DNA from: Bin87 sp034423575
Lineage (GTDB): Bacteria > Chloroflexota > Dehalococcoidia > Lucifugimonadales > UBA3495
Assembly (NCBI GenBank): GCA_034423575.1
Contig: DAOUIF010000007.1
Location: 1 to 64,000, forward strand
Reading direction: 5' to 3'
Length of the DNA: 64,000 nt
How positions within the stretch are numbered: the stretch's first letter is position 1; every line of letters starts with the position of its first letter. The position numbers and the translations under genes were made by a program. Below the pieces are notes generated by a model, which was given only the letters and a program-made list of their open reading frames with translations, made no database searches and was not told where the DNA came from. Of this stretch, positions 1 to 9,206 are shown in pieces.

Positions 1-726
1 GCTGCGCCCCGGATCTCCGGCCAGGAACGCGGTGCGGGCCTCGTCCACCAGGGCCGCCACCCCCACCGGCTCCGGCGTCACCGACAGGGCGCCGCTCTCG
101 ATGCGGGCCTCGTCCAGCAGTTGGCCGATGAGGTCCCGTATCCAGTCGGCCTGGGCCTCGATGATGCGCACGAACTGGAGCAGCTCGTCCGGGTCCAGGG
201 AGTGCAGCGATTCCCGCAGGTTCACCGCCGAGCCCTTGATGGAGGTCAGCGGCCCCCGCAGCTCGTGGCTCACCGGGCCCAGGAAGTCGGCCCGCAGCCG
301 CTCCAGCTCCTCTAGGGGCGTCAGGTACTGCAGGGTGATGACGACCGTCTCCACCGCCCCGTCCTCGGCCAGGACCGGCCTGGCGTTGACCAGCACGGTG
401 ACGCTGCGGCCGTCGGGAACGGTGACGACGACCTCCTCGGCGCGCCCCGTCTCGGCGGCGCCCAGGGCCTGGGCCAGGGGCACCTCCGCAAGGGACACCT
501 CCCGTCCGTCGGCCCGCCGGAAACTCAGCGCGTCCAGGATCTGCTCCAGCTCGGCCCCCGGCTCCCGCAGGACTTCCAGCATCCGGCGGGTCTCCCGGTT
601 CACGTACAGCGGCGCGCCGGTGCCGGCGTCGAAGACCACCACTCCTACCGGGATGGTGTTGATCAGGGTTTCCAGGTCAACCCGGGCCTGTCATTGGCCC
701 CGGTCGCCGGCCTCCGGCTGCTGCAT
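1..726 (-). pseudogene. PAS-domain sensor histidine kinase, cut by window edge, in-frame TGA at codon 12
   Basis: Read leftward, the frame encodes a PAS-like domain (segment NTIPVGVVVFDAGTG) and then a HisKA dimerisation/phosphoacceptor helix with FLGPVSHELRGPLTSIK, whose His is the expected autophosphorylation site. The ATPase domain lies beyond position 1. The ATG at 726 has a GGGAG ribosome-binding site about 10 bases upstream and is in frame with the kinase, but a TGA at 691-693 stops it after 11 codons. No good in-frame start follows before the PAS core. I see a nonsense mutation or sequencing error in an otherwise intact-looking frame. The role, a two-component sensor, is known for the family; its signal and partner regulator are not visible. 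Confidence 0.75.
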
Positions 727-1180
727 CGGTTTGCCGTCTCCCGAAAACTGTCACCAAAGTGTCACCGGAATTGGGCAGAAGCACACCGGTTCGTCACCGT
801 TGAAGTGCTACGCTACCCAACAGTTGTTGACCTTTATAATTGTACTGCATACACCTGTTATTGATAAGGCTATGCAGTATCCACTTTAGATACAGGTGAG
901 ACTTACCACTGGCGTATCTGCCGACAACAAGCAGGACGAAGCCGGCGAGGCCGGGAGCAAAAGACCAACGACCGAAATTTTTCCAGGAAGCAGTCCAGTG
1001 TAGAAATCCCAGCGCCCTGCGGCGCGAAACCAAGGCCACTTACCCCGAAATCATATATCCGGACAAATCCGAAATTGTGATGTCCGGCGCGGGCAAAGCA
1101 AAGGGAGCAGCGCCGCGGAGCGCCACTCCCAAGTACCCGGAATCCTTCACCAAAGAACTAGATACGGAGTGATCGATAGC
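727..1180. other. Intergenic stretch without a recognisable gene
   Basis: About 450 bases between the divergently oriented kinase and secreted-protein genes. Only short frames without protein-like composition are present. The part around 820-900 is noticeably A+T rich, as promoter regions are, but I could not place a convincing -35/-10 pair on either strand. Confidence 0.4.
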
Positions 1181-1855
1181 GTGAATCAGAAGAGAACGCA
1201 ACTTTCCGTCATCTCGGTGGCCGCCCTGGCCATCGTTGCCCTCATCGCCGGCGCGCTTTTCTCCACCGGCGGCAACGCCGGCACGGAGAGCGCCACCACC
1301 GCCCTGTCGCCCTACGGTGATTCCGGCGGGGGCGGCCCTGCCGCTGTGCAACCGCAGCGATGGGGGACGCCAACGCCTACTCCAACCCCGGAACCGCCGT
1401 GCCCTCCCAACCTCATTAGAACGGCGCTTGATGAGGTCTCCTCCGGCCACTACGGCATATTCCACGTGTGCTGGGACGACAGAAAAGACGCGCTGATCAC
1501 CAACCCTCGCCCGCCGGCGGTGGTCCACGGCAGCGAGGGAGCCACTCGCTACCCCGCCCGTATCGACATTGCCACCACCGACATCCACATCACCAGCACC
1601 GCAGTACGCACGCTGGTGCGCCCGAACGACCCCAACGCCGGACAACCCGGGTATATAGAGGCGATTTCGCTACTCCGATTCGGGAGCAGACAAAGTGCAA
1701 ATCCGCAGCCAAGCCGTCGGATTCTGCAACCAAGCCAATCTCACTGGCCGCCGCCGGCTATCTCGGCATCGACCTCCTGGCACGAGAGCCACAAGATTAT
1801 CGTGGGCTATCCCACGCAACGTAAAACCACCGCCAGAACAGTCAGTTTCTCTTAG
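1181..1855 (+). CDS. Secreted or membrane-anchored protein of unknown function, 3' end scrambled
   Basis: The GTG at 1181 follows a CGGAG box at 1165-1169; an earlier in-frame GTG at 1169 is part of that box. The product starts with a short basic N-terminus and a hydrophobic stretch (SVISVAALAIVALIAGALF) typical of a signal peptide or anchor. Low-complexity Gly/Ser, a Pro/Thr linker (TPTPTPTPEPP) and a small extracellular domain follow. From about 1660 the protein-like reading seems to leave this frame: ADKVQIRSQAVGFCNQANLT lies in the frame of position 1695, and GYLGIDLLAREPQDYRG in the third frame. The 3' end therefore looks frameshifted. The stop TAG (1853-1855) is also the target-site edge of the adjacent IS element. 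No family recognised. Confidence 0.5.
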   Translation: MNQKRTQLSVISVAALAIVALIAGALFSTGGNAGTESATTALSPYGDSGGGGPAAVQPQRWGTPTPTPTPEPPCPPNLIRTALDEVSSGHYGIFHVCWDDRKDALITNPRPPAVVHGSEGATRYPARIDIATTDIHITSTAVRTLVRPNDPNAGQPGYIEAISLLRFGSRQSANPQPSRRILQPSQSHWPPPAISASTSWHESHKIIVGYPTQRKTTARTVSFS

Positions 1856-3314
1856 CTGGACTTTGTACAAAAACTAGAAAAATGAAGAAGGCAGGGTAAG
1901 CTTGGTTGACCCCACATCTCACCGTAGGTCGACCTGTGCTCACTCTGCCCGATGCCATTGTAGCCGTTCTTTTTCCCTTCGCGATGCTGTTCCAAAACCG
2001 AACCTGGCAAAAGGCTCAGGTGCTGCTGATCGGCTCCATCTTGACGCCGGGTCAGCGCACGGTGGCTGCGGCGTTGCGCGTCATGGGCCGCAGCGGCGAC
2101 CTCAACTACGCCCGCTACCACCACGTGCTGAACCGGGCAGCGTGGTCGCCCCTTGCCGCGTCCCAGGTATTGCTCAGGTTGCTGCTGCAACATCTTGACC
2201 ACGGCGATGGTCCGCTGGTGTTCGGCATCGACGAAACCCTGGAGCGGCGGCAGGGACCAAAGATCGGCGCCCTGGGTGTCTACCGAGACGCCGTGCGCTC
2301 CAGCCGCAGCTATACGGTCAAGGCCAGCGGGTTGCGCTGGGTCTCGCTGATGTGGTTGGGCCATATCCCCTGGGCCGGTCGCTACTGGGCCCTGCCCTTC
2401 CTCACCGTGCTGGCTCCCTCGGAACGCTATCACCAAAAGCTGGGACGCCGCCACAAGAAACTCACCGACTGGGCTCGCCAGATGATCCTGCTGCTGCGCC
2501 GCTGGCTGCCCCACCGGCCCCTGGTGGTGGTGGGCGACAACGGCTATGCCGTCCTGGATCTGCTCCACTTCTGCCAGTCCCTCCATGAGCCCGTAACCCT
2601 CATCACCAGACTGCGCCTGGATGCTGGCCTCTATGATCCGGCGCCAGCCCGCCAGCCGGGCCAAAACGGGTCGACCACGGGTCAAGGGGTCACGCCAACC
2701 CACCCTCAAGCAACGCCTTGACGACCCCGACCTGCCCTGGGGCACCGTGTCGGTGTCCTGGTATGACGGCACCGTCCGCACCCTGGAACTGGCTTCCCAG
2801 ACCGCCCTCTGGTACCACCACGGCAAACCGCCCGTACCCATCCGCTGGGTGCTGGTCCGCGACCCCGATGGTGAACTGGACACCCAGGCCCTGCTCTGTA
2901 CCGACCAGACCGTGGCTCCAGTCCAGATCCTCCAGTGGTTTGTGCTGCGCTGGCAACTGGAAGTCACCTACCAGGAACTGCGGGCGCACTTGGGCGTGGA
3001 AACCCAGCGCCAATGGTCAGATCGCGCCATCGCCCGTACCACGCCCATCCTGATGAGTTTGTTTTCTTGGATTACCTTGGCTGCCCACTCGCTACAGCTA
3101 GAGAGCCCCATCACCCAACGCACGGCGGCGTGGTATGCCAAACCCACCCCCACTTTCGTGGATGCCATCGCCCTGGTGCGCCGACATCTGTGGCTGGCAT
3201 CGGAGAGTTTTTCAATGTCGGTGTCAGACGACGACCGGGGAAAACCCGTTCCCGATCTACATTCCCGGCTTATCGACTCCCTCGCCTACGCCGCTTGAAC
3301 GTACAAAGTCCAGA
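1856..3314 (+). mobile_element. IS701-like insertion sequence with 13-bp perfect terminal inverted repeats
   Basis: The left end CTGGACTTTGTAC (1856-1868) is the exact reverse complement of GTACAAAGTCCAG (3301-3313). TTAG flanks both ends (1852-1855 and 3315-3318), with one extra A at the right end. A 4-bp target of type YTAR is what IS701-family elements are known to duplicate. The single DDE transposase reading between the ends fits a simple IS of about 1.46 kb. It has landed at the left tip of a MITE-like repeat and directly after the stop codon of the secreted-protein gene. Family assignment is inferred from target site and transposase motifs. Confidence 0.8.
1906..3298 (+). pseudogene. 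DDE transposase of the IS701-like element, frameshifted
   Basis: The N-terminal two thirds (TTG start at 1906, behind a weak AGGG box) carries FGIDETLERR and VVVGDNGYA, the first two acidic segments of a DDE/RNase H-fold transposase, with ALPFLTVLAPSERYH between them. The C-terminal part, in the next frame, holds FVLRWQLEVTYQELR, the region of the catalytic Glu. The frames join at an A4 run at 2663-2666: dropping one base gives a smooth GQTGRPRVKG continuation. The shift needed is +1, unlike the -1 slippage common in IS elements, so I favour mutation or a homopolymer error over programmed frameshifting. If real, this copy is inactive without complementation. Confidence 0.75.
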
Positions 3315-3316
3315 TT

Positions 3317-3439
3317 AGAGGGTGCGTGACAATCAAATGTCCACCTCATTTCCAACTTAGCTTCCCGTCATGAAGGACCTGGATTCCCGCTTTCGCGGGA
3401 ACGACGATGTTGGTGGGAAGCCTTTGTCACACACCCTCT
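3317..3439. repeat. MITE-like element, 123 bp, 16-bp terminal inverted repeats
   Basis: AGAGGGTGCGTGACAA (3317-3332) and TTGTCACACACCCTCT (3424-3439) are inverted repeats with one mismatch. TTAG or TTAG-like bases sit at both outer edges (3315-3318, 3439-3442). There is no coding capacity inside, but an internal hairpin TTCCCGC/GCGGGAA (3384-3401) is present. The IS element lies at its left tip and the lspA stop codon at its right tip. The structure is that of a miniature inverted-repeat element; the parent transposon is not in the window. Confidence 0.6.
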
Positions 3440-3954
3440 TAGCCCAGACATGAGGGTGGCGAGACACCGCTCCGGGCACGTACGAACGCAGCGGCCTCTC
3501 CGGGGGTGTCTACCATGAACCCCAGCAGTCCGACTAAGATGGCCACGTCAGCCACGTTGAAGATGAACCAAGATGCCACGTCGATGAAGTCCGTCACATG
3601 CCCCAGAATCACACGATCGGCCAGATTGCCGGTCACACCGGCCAGCATCAGCCCGAATGCGAGCTGAGCAATCACCCCGGTTTTCGGGCGGGGCCAGTAC
3701 AGGGCGAACAACAGCGCAACCCCAGCCGCCGACACGGCAATCAGAGCGACCGAATGGCCGCTGAACAAGTCCAGCGTATTGCCTGAGTTCGTTACGTGAG
3801 TAAGGCGCAAAAACCCGTCAGCCGGCCACGACTCGCCGATGCCCAACATCCCCCCCACCGTGTACTTGGCAACTTGGTCGACACACAGCACCACAACCGC
3901 CGTCACGACGCCAATACGGTGCCTGACCACGAAGGTCAAGATCTGTCCTGACAT
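3439..3954 (-). CDS. lspA: Lipoprotein signal peptidase (signal peptidase II)
   Basis: Membrane aspartyl protease that removes signal peptides from prolipoproteins after the lipobox cysteine is lipidated. About 171 residues with four hydrophobic helices. The catalytic aspartates sit in GNLADRVILGHVTDFID and FNVADVAILVG, the two hallmark LspA segments. The usual NTGAAF loop reads VTNSGNTLDLF, a moderate departure. I chose the ATG at 3954 because GGAGGG lies 5 bases upstream; a GTG six codons earlier would place that box inside the gene. A lipoprotein gene with a clear lipobox lies about 270 bp upstream on the same strand. The gene ends exactly at the right edge of the MITE-like repeat. Confidence 0.9.
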   Translation of the reverse strand: MSGQILTFVVRHRIGVVTAVVVLCVDQVAKYTVGGMLGIGESWPADGFLRLTHVTNSGNTLDLFSGHSVALIAVSAAGVALLFALYWPRPKTGVIAQLAFGLMLAGVTGNLADRVILGHVTDFIDVASWFIFNVADVAILVGLLGFMVDTPGEAAAFVRARSGVSPPSCLG

Positions 3955-4228
3955 CGATTCCCTCCAAAACACTACCAGCCGCTATGCCCCCAAGGGATTA
4001 CCCCTCATCCCGACATAGACTCCGACCGCCCAGACTCACCCACCTCCTGGAGTTTCACGCCCCTGCAGCTGGCATATTACGTCACGGTGACAAGACACAG
4101 TCCAGGATTTCTCCGAGGACCACCACACCAACCGCGATCACGACCACTTTCCATGAATAACCAAAGGCTTAAATACGTTTAAGGAATTCCCATTCAAACC
4201 GCCAGTGGCGAAAGCTGCCGAGGCGGAA

Positions 4229-5110
4229 TCAACGGCCAGGCTCGATCACATAGGCATAAAAAAAGCGCCCAGTGCATTCAGCATTTCCCAAGTAATCTAC
4301 TCTATCTGGGCTGTAACCACCCACCGACAGCATCTCGCCAACCCGCGCCACCACATTGCCCCCACCGTTCACGACCACAACCCCCTCGGTATTGCTGACC
4401 GGCCTGAAGCCCGGAGGCCAGATTATCAAATATTGACCAGGCAGGTTACTTGACGCCACCCGAAGACAGCGGTCCGAGAATATCAACTTGCCTTCGAGAA
4501 GAGCTTCTGGATGCGATGTTGCACCGCGGGCATCAACCAGCCGAGGAAAGTACACCCAAGAGAGCTCAGGATCAAGCCATAGATCAGCGCCGGCGCTTAC
4601 TTCGTCGCCAATCACCCAGTAGGGCCCGCCACACGGTTCCACACTTTCCCCAACCCAGTCCCATTCTGAGACCTGCGCGGTACCTGAACGGGCAAAACGA
4701 CCAGATAGACGTACGGTATCACCCTCACTGGCCACAACTTCACCGCTCCCGTCAATCACCTGCACAACACTATCGCGAACCCGCAACTCGTACGCCACCG
4801 GCCAAACTGGAGTTAATCCCTTGGGAGACGGAGGGACATCATCGCTGACATACGATACCCGCAGACAACCCTTCGACGAGAACAGGTCCCCGTAAACATA
4901 ATTCCGCCCGTAGTTGACGAATCCAGTCTCATGATGCCGAAGAAAACCGGGCACCTGCACCGTTCCGATCAATTTTTCGCCAGGAGAAGGTGCGACTTCG
5001 AGCATTGAGGGATCCTCCAAGGAACTGCTCCCTACAGTGTTCGAATCTGCCTGGCAAGACACTGACGCAACCAGAACCACCAAGAGAGCTAACCAGCGCA
5101 CTGACAACAT
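4229..5110 (-). CDS. Secreted lipoprotein with two copies of an unknown domain
   Basis: The start at 5110 gives MLSVRWLALLVVLVASVSC, a lipoprotein signal ending in the lipobox VSVSC-type cysteine; a longer frame to 5170 would bury the signal. The mature part contains two related halves. Each has a CLRV strand, a WP-containing strand, a turn with GxVVA and V or L strands after it, and a final aromatic strand (GPYWVIGDEV in the first, FFYAYVIEPG in the second). This suggests an internal duplication of a roughly 110-residue beta domain. No family recognised. It lies 80 bp downstream of the secreted protease gene on the same strand, so co-expression is possible. Confidence 0.65.
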   Translation of the reverse strand: MLSVRWLALLVVLVASVSCQADSNTVGSSSLEDPSMLEVAPSPGEKLIGTVQVPGFLRHHETGFVNYGRNYVYGDLFSSKGCLRVSYVSDDVPPSPKGLTPVWPVAYELRVRDSVVQVIDGSGEVVASEGDTVRLSGRFARSGTAQVSEWDWVGESVEPCGGPYWVIGDEVSAGADLWLDPELSWVYFPRLVDARGATSHPEALLEGKLIFSDRCLRVASSNLPGQYLIIWPPGFRPVSNTEGVVVVNGGGNVVARVGEMLSVGGYSPDRVDYLGNAECTGRFFYAYVIEPGR

Positions 5111-5191
5111 GGCACATTCGTCCTGGATGACAAACCGAGGATTGTTCCGCCCGTCACCCGAAGAGGCCAAGATACCGGGCGGAACTTGGGC

Positions 5192-6385
5192 TTAATCCGA
5201 ATCCGTGATCACACTCAGGTCCAGGTAATCGATGTAGTTGATCGCCATGTAGACCGCGTCCTTGTCGTCGGCCCCGGCACCTCCGTGATGGATACCGTAC
5301 GCCGCATTCCCTCGATACCAAGGAGCGCCACTATCTCCCGATTTTGAAAGATCCACTCCCTCCTTGTGTACCCTGATCCACACATTTCCACCATAGGGCG
5401 CGTCAGGCAGATAGTTTTTGCTGGCGATGTTACCACAGGTCTCACGAGTAGCCCGACCGTATTTGCACACGTACTCTCCAACAGATTGCTGCGACCGGCC
5501 CTTTTCAGACGTTATGAGACGATGATGAGTCCCATCGTAGACAAGGTTGCGAAACTCGTGATCGTCATCCCCGTCCTCGTCATCGACCGTATGCCATTGC
5601 ACATCGTAGGAACCACCATCCGCCTCTCTCTCGAAATGCAGAGAGACACCACTTACCTGCTGGTCCCGTGCGCAGTGACCCGCGGTGCTGATGCCCTGAG
5701 TACCGTCAGAGTGCTCTACAGAAAAACCCGTCGTGCATTCCACCATTTCCTCCCCGCCATGGATCTCGGATCCATGATCCACGGAGCTAAACGCGGCAAC
5801 CTGCTTCACCACGACGTTAGCAGGCAACGTTTCGCCCGCGCTAGACAGGGCGCGCTTCAGTGACTCGGAGTCCAGCGTGTACAGCTCCACTTGGTTATCG
5901 GACACAATGATGTCCGACTCAGTCGCCTGGGACACGCGCTGCGCCGCCCCCATCGCACTGTTCTGTGCAGACAGCAGAGTCTCCATGCTTGCGCTCACGC
6001 TGACCACCTCCAAGTCGCCACTGAGGTCGGAGCTTGTCTCATACTCCGACAATTTCGACGAACCATTCTCGGTGAAGGCGACTTTCACTTTGTAATCCGG
6101 GGTATGCTGGATCCACAGGCCCCCGAACGTGCTGGAATCACCCTCCGCGACTTTTTCATCAAGACTGCCGATCTCATCTTGGAGACGAAGGCGCCTGAGC
6201 GCCTCTGTCTCACTCACCCCAAAGTCCGCAGCATATGACGCAGCGTCCCGTCTCAACGCTCCATCCGCCTCTCCATCCACCGGAGGGGCGGACCCACCAA
6301 CTCCGGCGATGCTGATCAACAGAGCGGCCACCATTGCCAACAGCGCCGGTGCCACGACCCACGGTGCCCATTTGCGTATTGCCAT
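5192..6385 (-). CDS. Secreted trypsin-like serine protease with N-terminal prodomain (S1, streptogrisin-like)
   Basis: The 397-residue product begins with a signal peptide or anchor (residues 1-30). A charged pro-region of about 180 residues resembles the inhibitory prosegments of alpha-lytic protease/streptogrisin enzymes. The protease domain has the triad in order: His237 in STAGHC, Asp261 in YDVQWH and Ser352 in SGDSGAPWY. Two cysteine pairs look available for disulfides. The ATG at 6385 has AGGAGG a few bases upstream, which outweighs a longer frame to 6487. The prodomain suggests export as a zymogen with autocatalytic release. The substrate is unknown. The downstream lipoprotein gene may be co-transcribed. 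Confidence 0.85.
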   Translation of the reverse strand: MAIRKWAPWVVAPALLAMVAALLISIAGVGGSAPPVDGEADGALRRDAASYAADFGVSETEALRRLRLQDEIGSLDEKVAEGDSSTFGGLWIQHTPDYKVKVAFTENGSSKLSEYETSSDLSGDLEVVSVSASMETLLSAQNSAMGAAQRVSQATESDIIVSDNQVELYTLDSESLKRALSSAGETLPANVVVKQVAAFSSVDHGSEIHGGEEMVECTTGFSVEHSDGTQGISTAGHCARDQQVSGVSLHFEREADGGSYDVQWHTVDDEDGDDDHEFRNLVYDGTHHRLITSEKGRSQQSVGEYVCKYGRATRETCGNIASKNYLPDAPYGGNVWIRVHKEGVDLSKSGDSGAPWYRGNAAYGIHHGGAGADDKDAVYMAINYIDYLDLSVITDSD

Positions 6386-7152
6386 CTGATTTCCTCCTTG
6401 CCTGTGAAGGCCGTTGCGATGAAGCCCAGCTGGTCTGGGCAATTGCAGCAACAAAATCGCCCCGCCGCGAACGACGGGGCTGAACACGCAGAAGGCACAG
6501 GGCTACCATTGAGCCCGATGGCGGACCACCATTCCCCATCGACTGCGGTCTCGGTGTTTGCCTCACCGGGGCCGTCTTGTTGGCTCGCGCAGTCTATGGG
6601 CGAAGCAAACCGGTGTCGAACTAACCGGAATCGCCATGCCTGCCGGATTGAGTGGCAGAACCGTTCAAAGCCGTAACAGCAGACGACACTATCTCGCCGT
6701 CAGAACAGGACACGGGACCGAATCATGCGCTGATACTACGATGTACAAGTCTTGGACAATTTCCAAATCTCATACAGGAACGCCATCATCAAATGACCTC
6801 GACCGGCCTGGCAAAGGCTAAGCTTTGCGGCCGGTTAAGGCCGATGACAGCCAAGTCGACAACTAGATCGGTTATGCCGAGCGACAATTTCGGCTTTTAC
6901 CGTGGAAGCCATGAGTATAAAAGCACAACCCGCATCGTGGTGCGGCCAAGTAGGGTCATACGGAAAATCATACATTATCAGCCCTATATCCCAAGTATTC
7001 ATATATTTCGGGAGACCGCCCCAGAGCATGTCTCCCGCTCTATTTCCACTGGTGCATGGCAACGCCGCTTGGAGCCACCGGGCACAACAGCCGCAACCGG
7101 AGTCGCGGCAGGCCGGCGTCGGCGACTGTCGCCTGTTTCGGCCTGCGCGCTT
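6386..7152. other. Long intergenic region without a recognisable gene
   Basis: About 770 bases with only short unconvincing frames. The left end will carry the promoter of the protease gene. A hairpin GGGAGAC/GTCTCCC lies at 7010-7036, just beyond the C-terminal end of the transposase-like remnant; it could be part of the end of a dead mobile element. Otherwise I see nothing. Confidence 0.4.
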
Positions 7153-7308
7153 CGCCGCCGGCAACTTGATCCTCATGTGGACGTAGTCGTTGGCCTTCAG
7201 GTGAGCCAGTGCCGTGGCCAGGTAACTTAGCATCGACATCATCACGTGCAACTCCACCTTCTGTCCGTTCAGGTAGCGGTGGGTATCCAGTAGCCGGCTG
7301 TGTTTGGC
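7153..7308 (-). pseudogene. Probable transposase C-terminal fragment
   Basis: Read leftward from 7308 the frame gives HSRLLDTHRYLNGQKVELHV and then MMSMLSYLATALAHLKANDY, ending MRIKL. This is the pattern of the last helices of many DDE transposases, with a conserved SYxATALAxL helix and a basic end. About 50 residues are readable; there is no start and no catalytic region. At 7310-7322 the sequence switches abruptly to plus-strand Calx-beta-like coding sequence. I infer a deletion junction that joined a truncated insertion element to a truncated surface-protein gene. Family-level identification is by pattern only. Confidence 0.4.
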
Positions 7309-7321
7309 GCTGCTGGTAACC

Positions 7322-9184
7322 GTGCGCGCGCGCCAGGACGACGACGCCGTGGGCGACGCCGCCACGCTGACCCACCGAGTCAACCGGGGCCGGAGCGCGC
7401 CGGAGTAACACTCCGCGGCCGTGCGGACGCTGGAGGTGACGGTGACCGACGACGACCTCCCCGGCGCGACGGTGGAACCCACCAGTCTGAGCATCGCCGA
7501 GGGGCAGGGCGGCAAGATCTACACGGTGAAGCTGGCCACCGAGCCGGCGGGCAGCGTGTACGTCACCGCCGTCAGCGATAATTCCGACGTGCGGGTCAGC
7601 CCGGCGTCCTTCACCCTGACCTCCGGCAACTGGCGGCAGGGGCGGACGGTTACGGTGAGCGCCGTCCACGACGACGTCAACGACGACGCGGCGACGACCA
7701 TCACCCACACCATCGACGCCCAGCGCACCAGCGCCGACGAGTACGACGGCGTGAGCGTGGGCAGCGTGTCGGTAATCGTGGACGATGACGACGCGCCCGG
7801 CGTTCGGGTCAGCCCGGAGCGGCTGCGCATCGCCGAGGGCCGCAGCGGCAGCTACAACGTGCACCTACACGGAGCCGTCCGCCGACGTAACTATCACCGT
7901 GAGCAGCGACAACGAGGACGTTACCGTGTCGCCGGTGTCGCTGACCTTCACGGCCGAAAACTGGAACTGGGATCAGCGGGTCACCGTCAACGCGGGTCGG
8001 GATCCCGACGCGGCGGAGGACACGGCCGTACTGAGCCACACGATTGGCAGCGCCGACCCCGACTACCAGGACAGAAGCAACGCCTCGGTTGACGTCACCC
8101 TGTCCGACCCGGACCGGACGGGCGTAACGGTGGGGCCACTGTCGCCGTCGCCCCTGTACGAATCGGGACGCCGGACGGAAGTGGTAGATGAAGTGGTGGA
8201 TGGTGATGGGCACAGCGCCGGACAGAAACGCATCGACGAGTAGCACCCTCGTTCTACACGGTGCGGCTGGACACGCAGCCGTCAAGCGACGTGGTGATTG
8301 AACTGGGCAGCGACAGCGAAAAGGTCACGGTACGCCCGGCAACGCTGACATTCACCCCGAGCAACTGGGTTGGGACGATGACGCTCACGGCGGCGGACGA
8401 CGCCGACAAGAATGACGAGAAGGCGACCATCACCCACACGGTGAACACCGGCCAAAGCAGCGACGAGTACGACGGGGTTCGCATCCGGGACCTGGACCTG
8501 ACGGTGGCCGACAACGACGAGGCTGGCGTGACGCTGCTGGTGAAAGGACCGCTGGAGGTGTCCGAGGACGGGAAGACCGCGACCTACCAGATCGTATTGG
8601 ACAGCCAGCCCGATGGGAACGTGGCCGGCGAGATCCAGTCCAGCGACCCGGACAAAGTGTCGGTATCAAACGATGGAACGTGGTCTCCCACGCAAGTGAT
8701 CTTCAGCGGAACGCTGCTCCAGAACGGCCGGATCTGGCCGGATTGGGATGAGCCGCAGACCATCACGGTGACGGCCCTTGACGACGGAGACGCCGCCCAC
8801 GAGGTGGTGACGCTGACCCACACGATCATTCTCGCGAACTCCGGCGGCTGGGAAGTGCCGGAAAGGACCAAGGTCGGAACGGTGACGGTCAACGTGCGCG
8901 ACGACGGCAACGCGACTGCGGCCAGCCGGGCGTCCGGCAGCCGGTCCGCCAACGTCGGCTACGCCCGGGCCGGGGACCACGCGGCCTGGGCGGTCAGCGC
9001 GCCGGTGTCCTTCGCCTATGAATGGGGCATCGCGGAAAGCCTGACCTTGCGGGATCTGTGGCGTCGTACCCGCCGGAGCGGCCGGCGCGCGGGTCGTCGG
9101 GAAGGCCTCGCCGGCCGTTCCGCCCGCCACTTTCCCCCAACCGTCGCCCGTGGCGTGAACGTGCGCACGCGATTGAGGATATAA
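7322..9184 (+). pseudogene. Broken Calx-beta-type repeat surface protein
   Basis: The reading consists of about four repeats of roughly 110-120 residues. Each has an IAEG or VSEDG turn, a YTV-x-L strand, DVTVSPxSLTF, a W-rich turn with VTV, HDD or ADD, ATITHT, and a closing V-DDD. This is the signature of Calx-beta/cadherin-like extracellular repeats in large secreted or adhesin proteins. The frame is broken repeatedly: TAA at 7406-7408 where Tyr is expected, a frame change near 7858, an apparent insertion at about 8180-8260, and a low-complexity Arg-rich tail after about 9000. The 5' end is missing at 7322. I take it as a decaying remnant. Confidence 0.75.
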
Positions 9185-9206
9185 TCCAGATTATTCGGCT
9201 TCTTGG

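Noticed and set aside
691..693. TGA read as selenocysteine in the kinase
   Set aside because: It lies in a non-catalytic N-terminal position with no selenoprotein homology and no visible SECIS element.
32..889. Long rightward reading of 285 residues at the window start
   Set aside because: Low-complexity Ser/Arg-rich translation; the opposite strand codes a clear PAS-HisKA kinase, so this is an antisense shadow.
2655..2680. Programmed -1 frameshifting in the transposase
   Set aside because: The shift needed is +1 and there is no A6/A7 slippery heptamer or downstream pseudoknot obvious.
1852..2967. Minus-strand reading of 371 residues across the IS
   Set aside because: Antisense to the transposase; the plus strand has DDE motifs.
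6835..7515. Minus-strand reading of 226 residues taken as a whole gene
   Set aside because: Only the middle (7153-7308) looks protein-like; the ends are antisense to Calx-beta-type repeats or noncoding.
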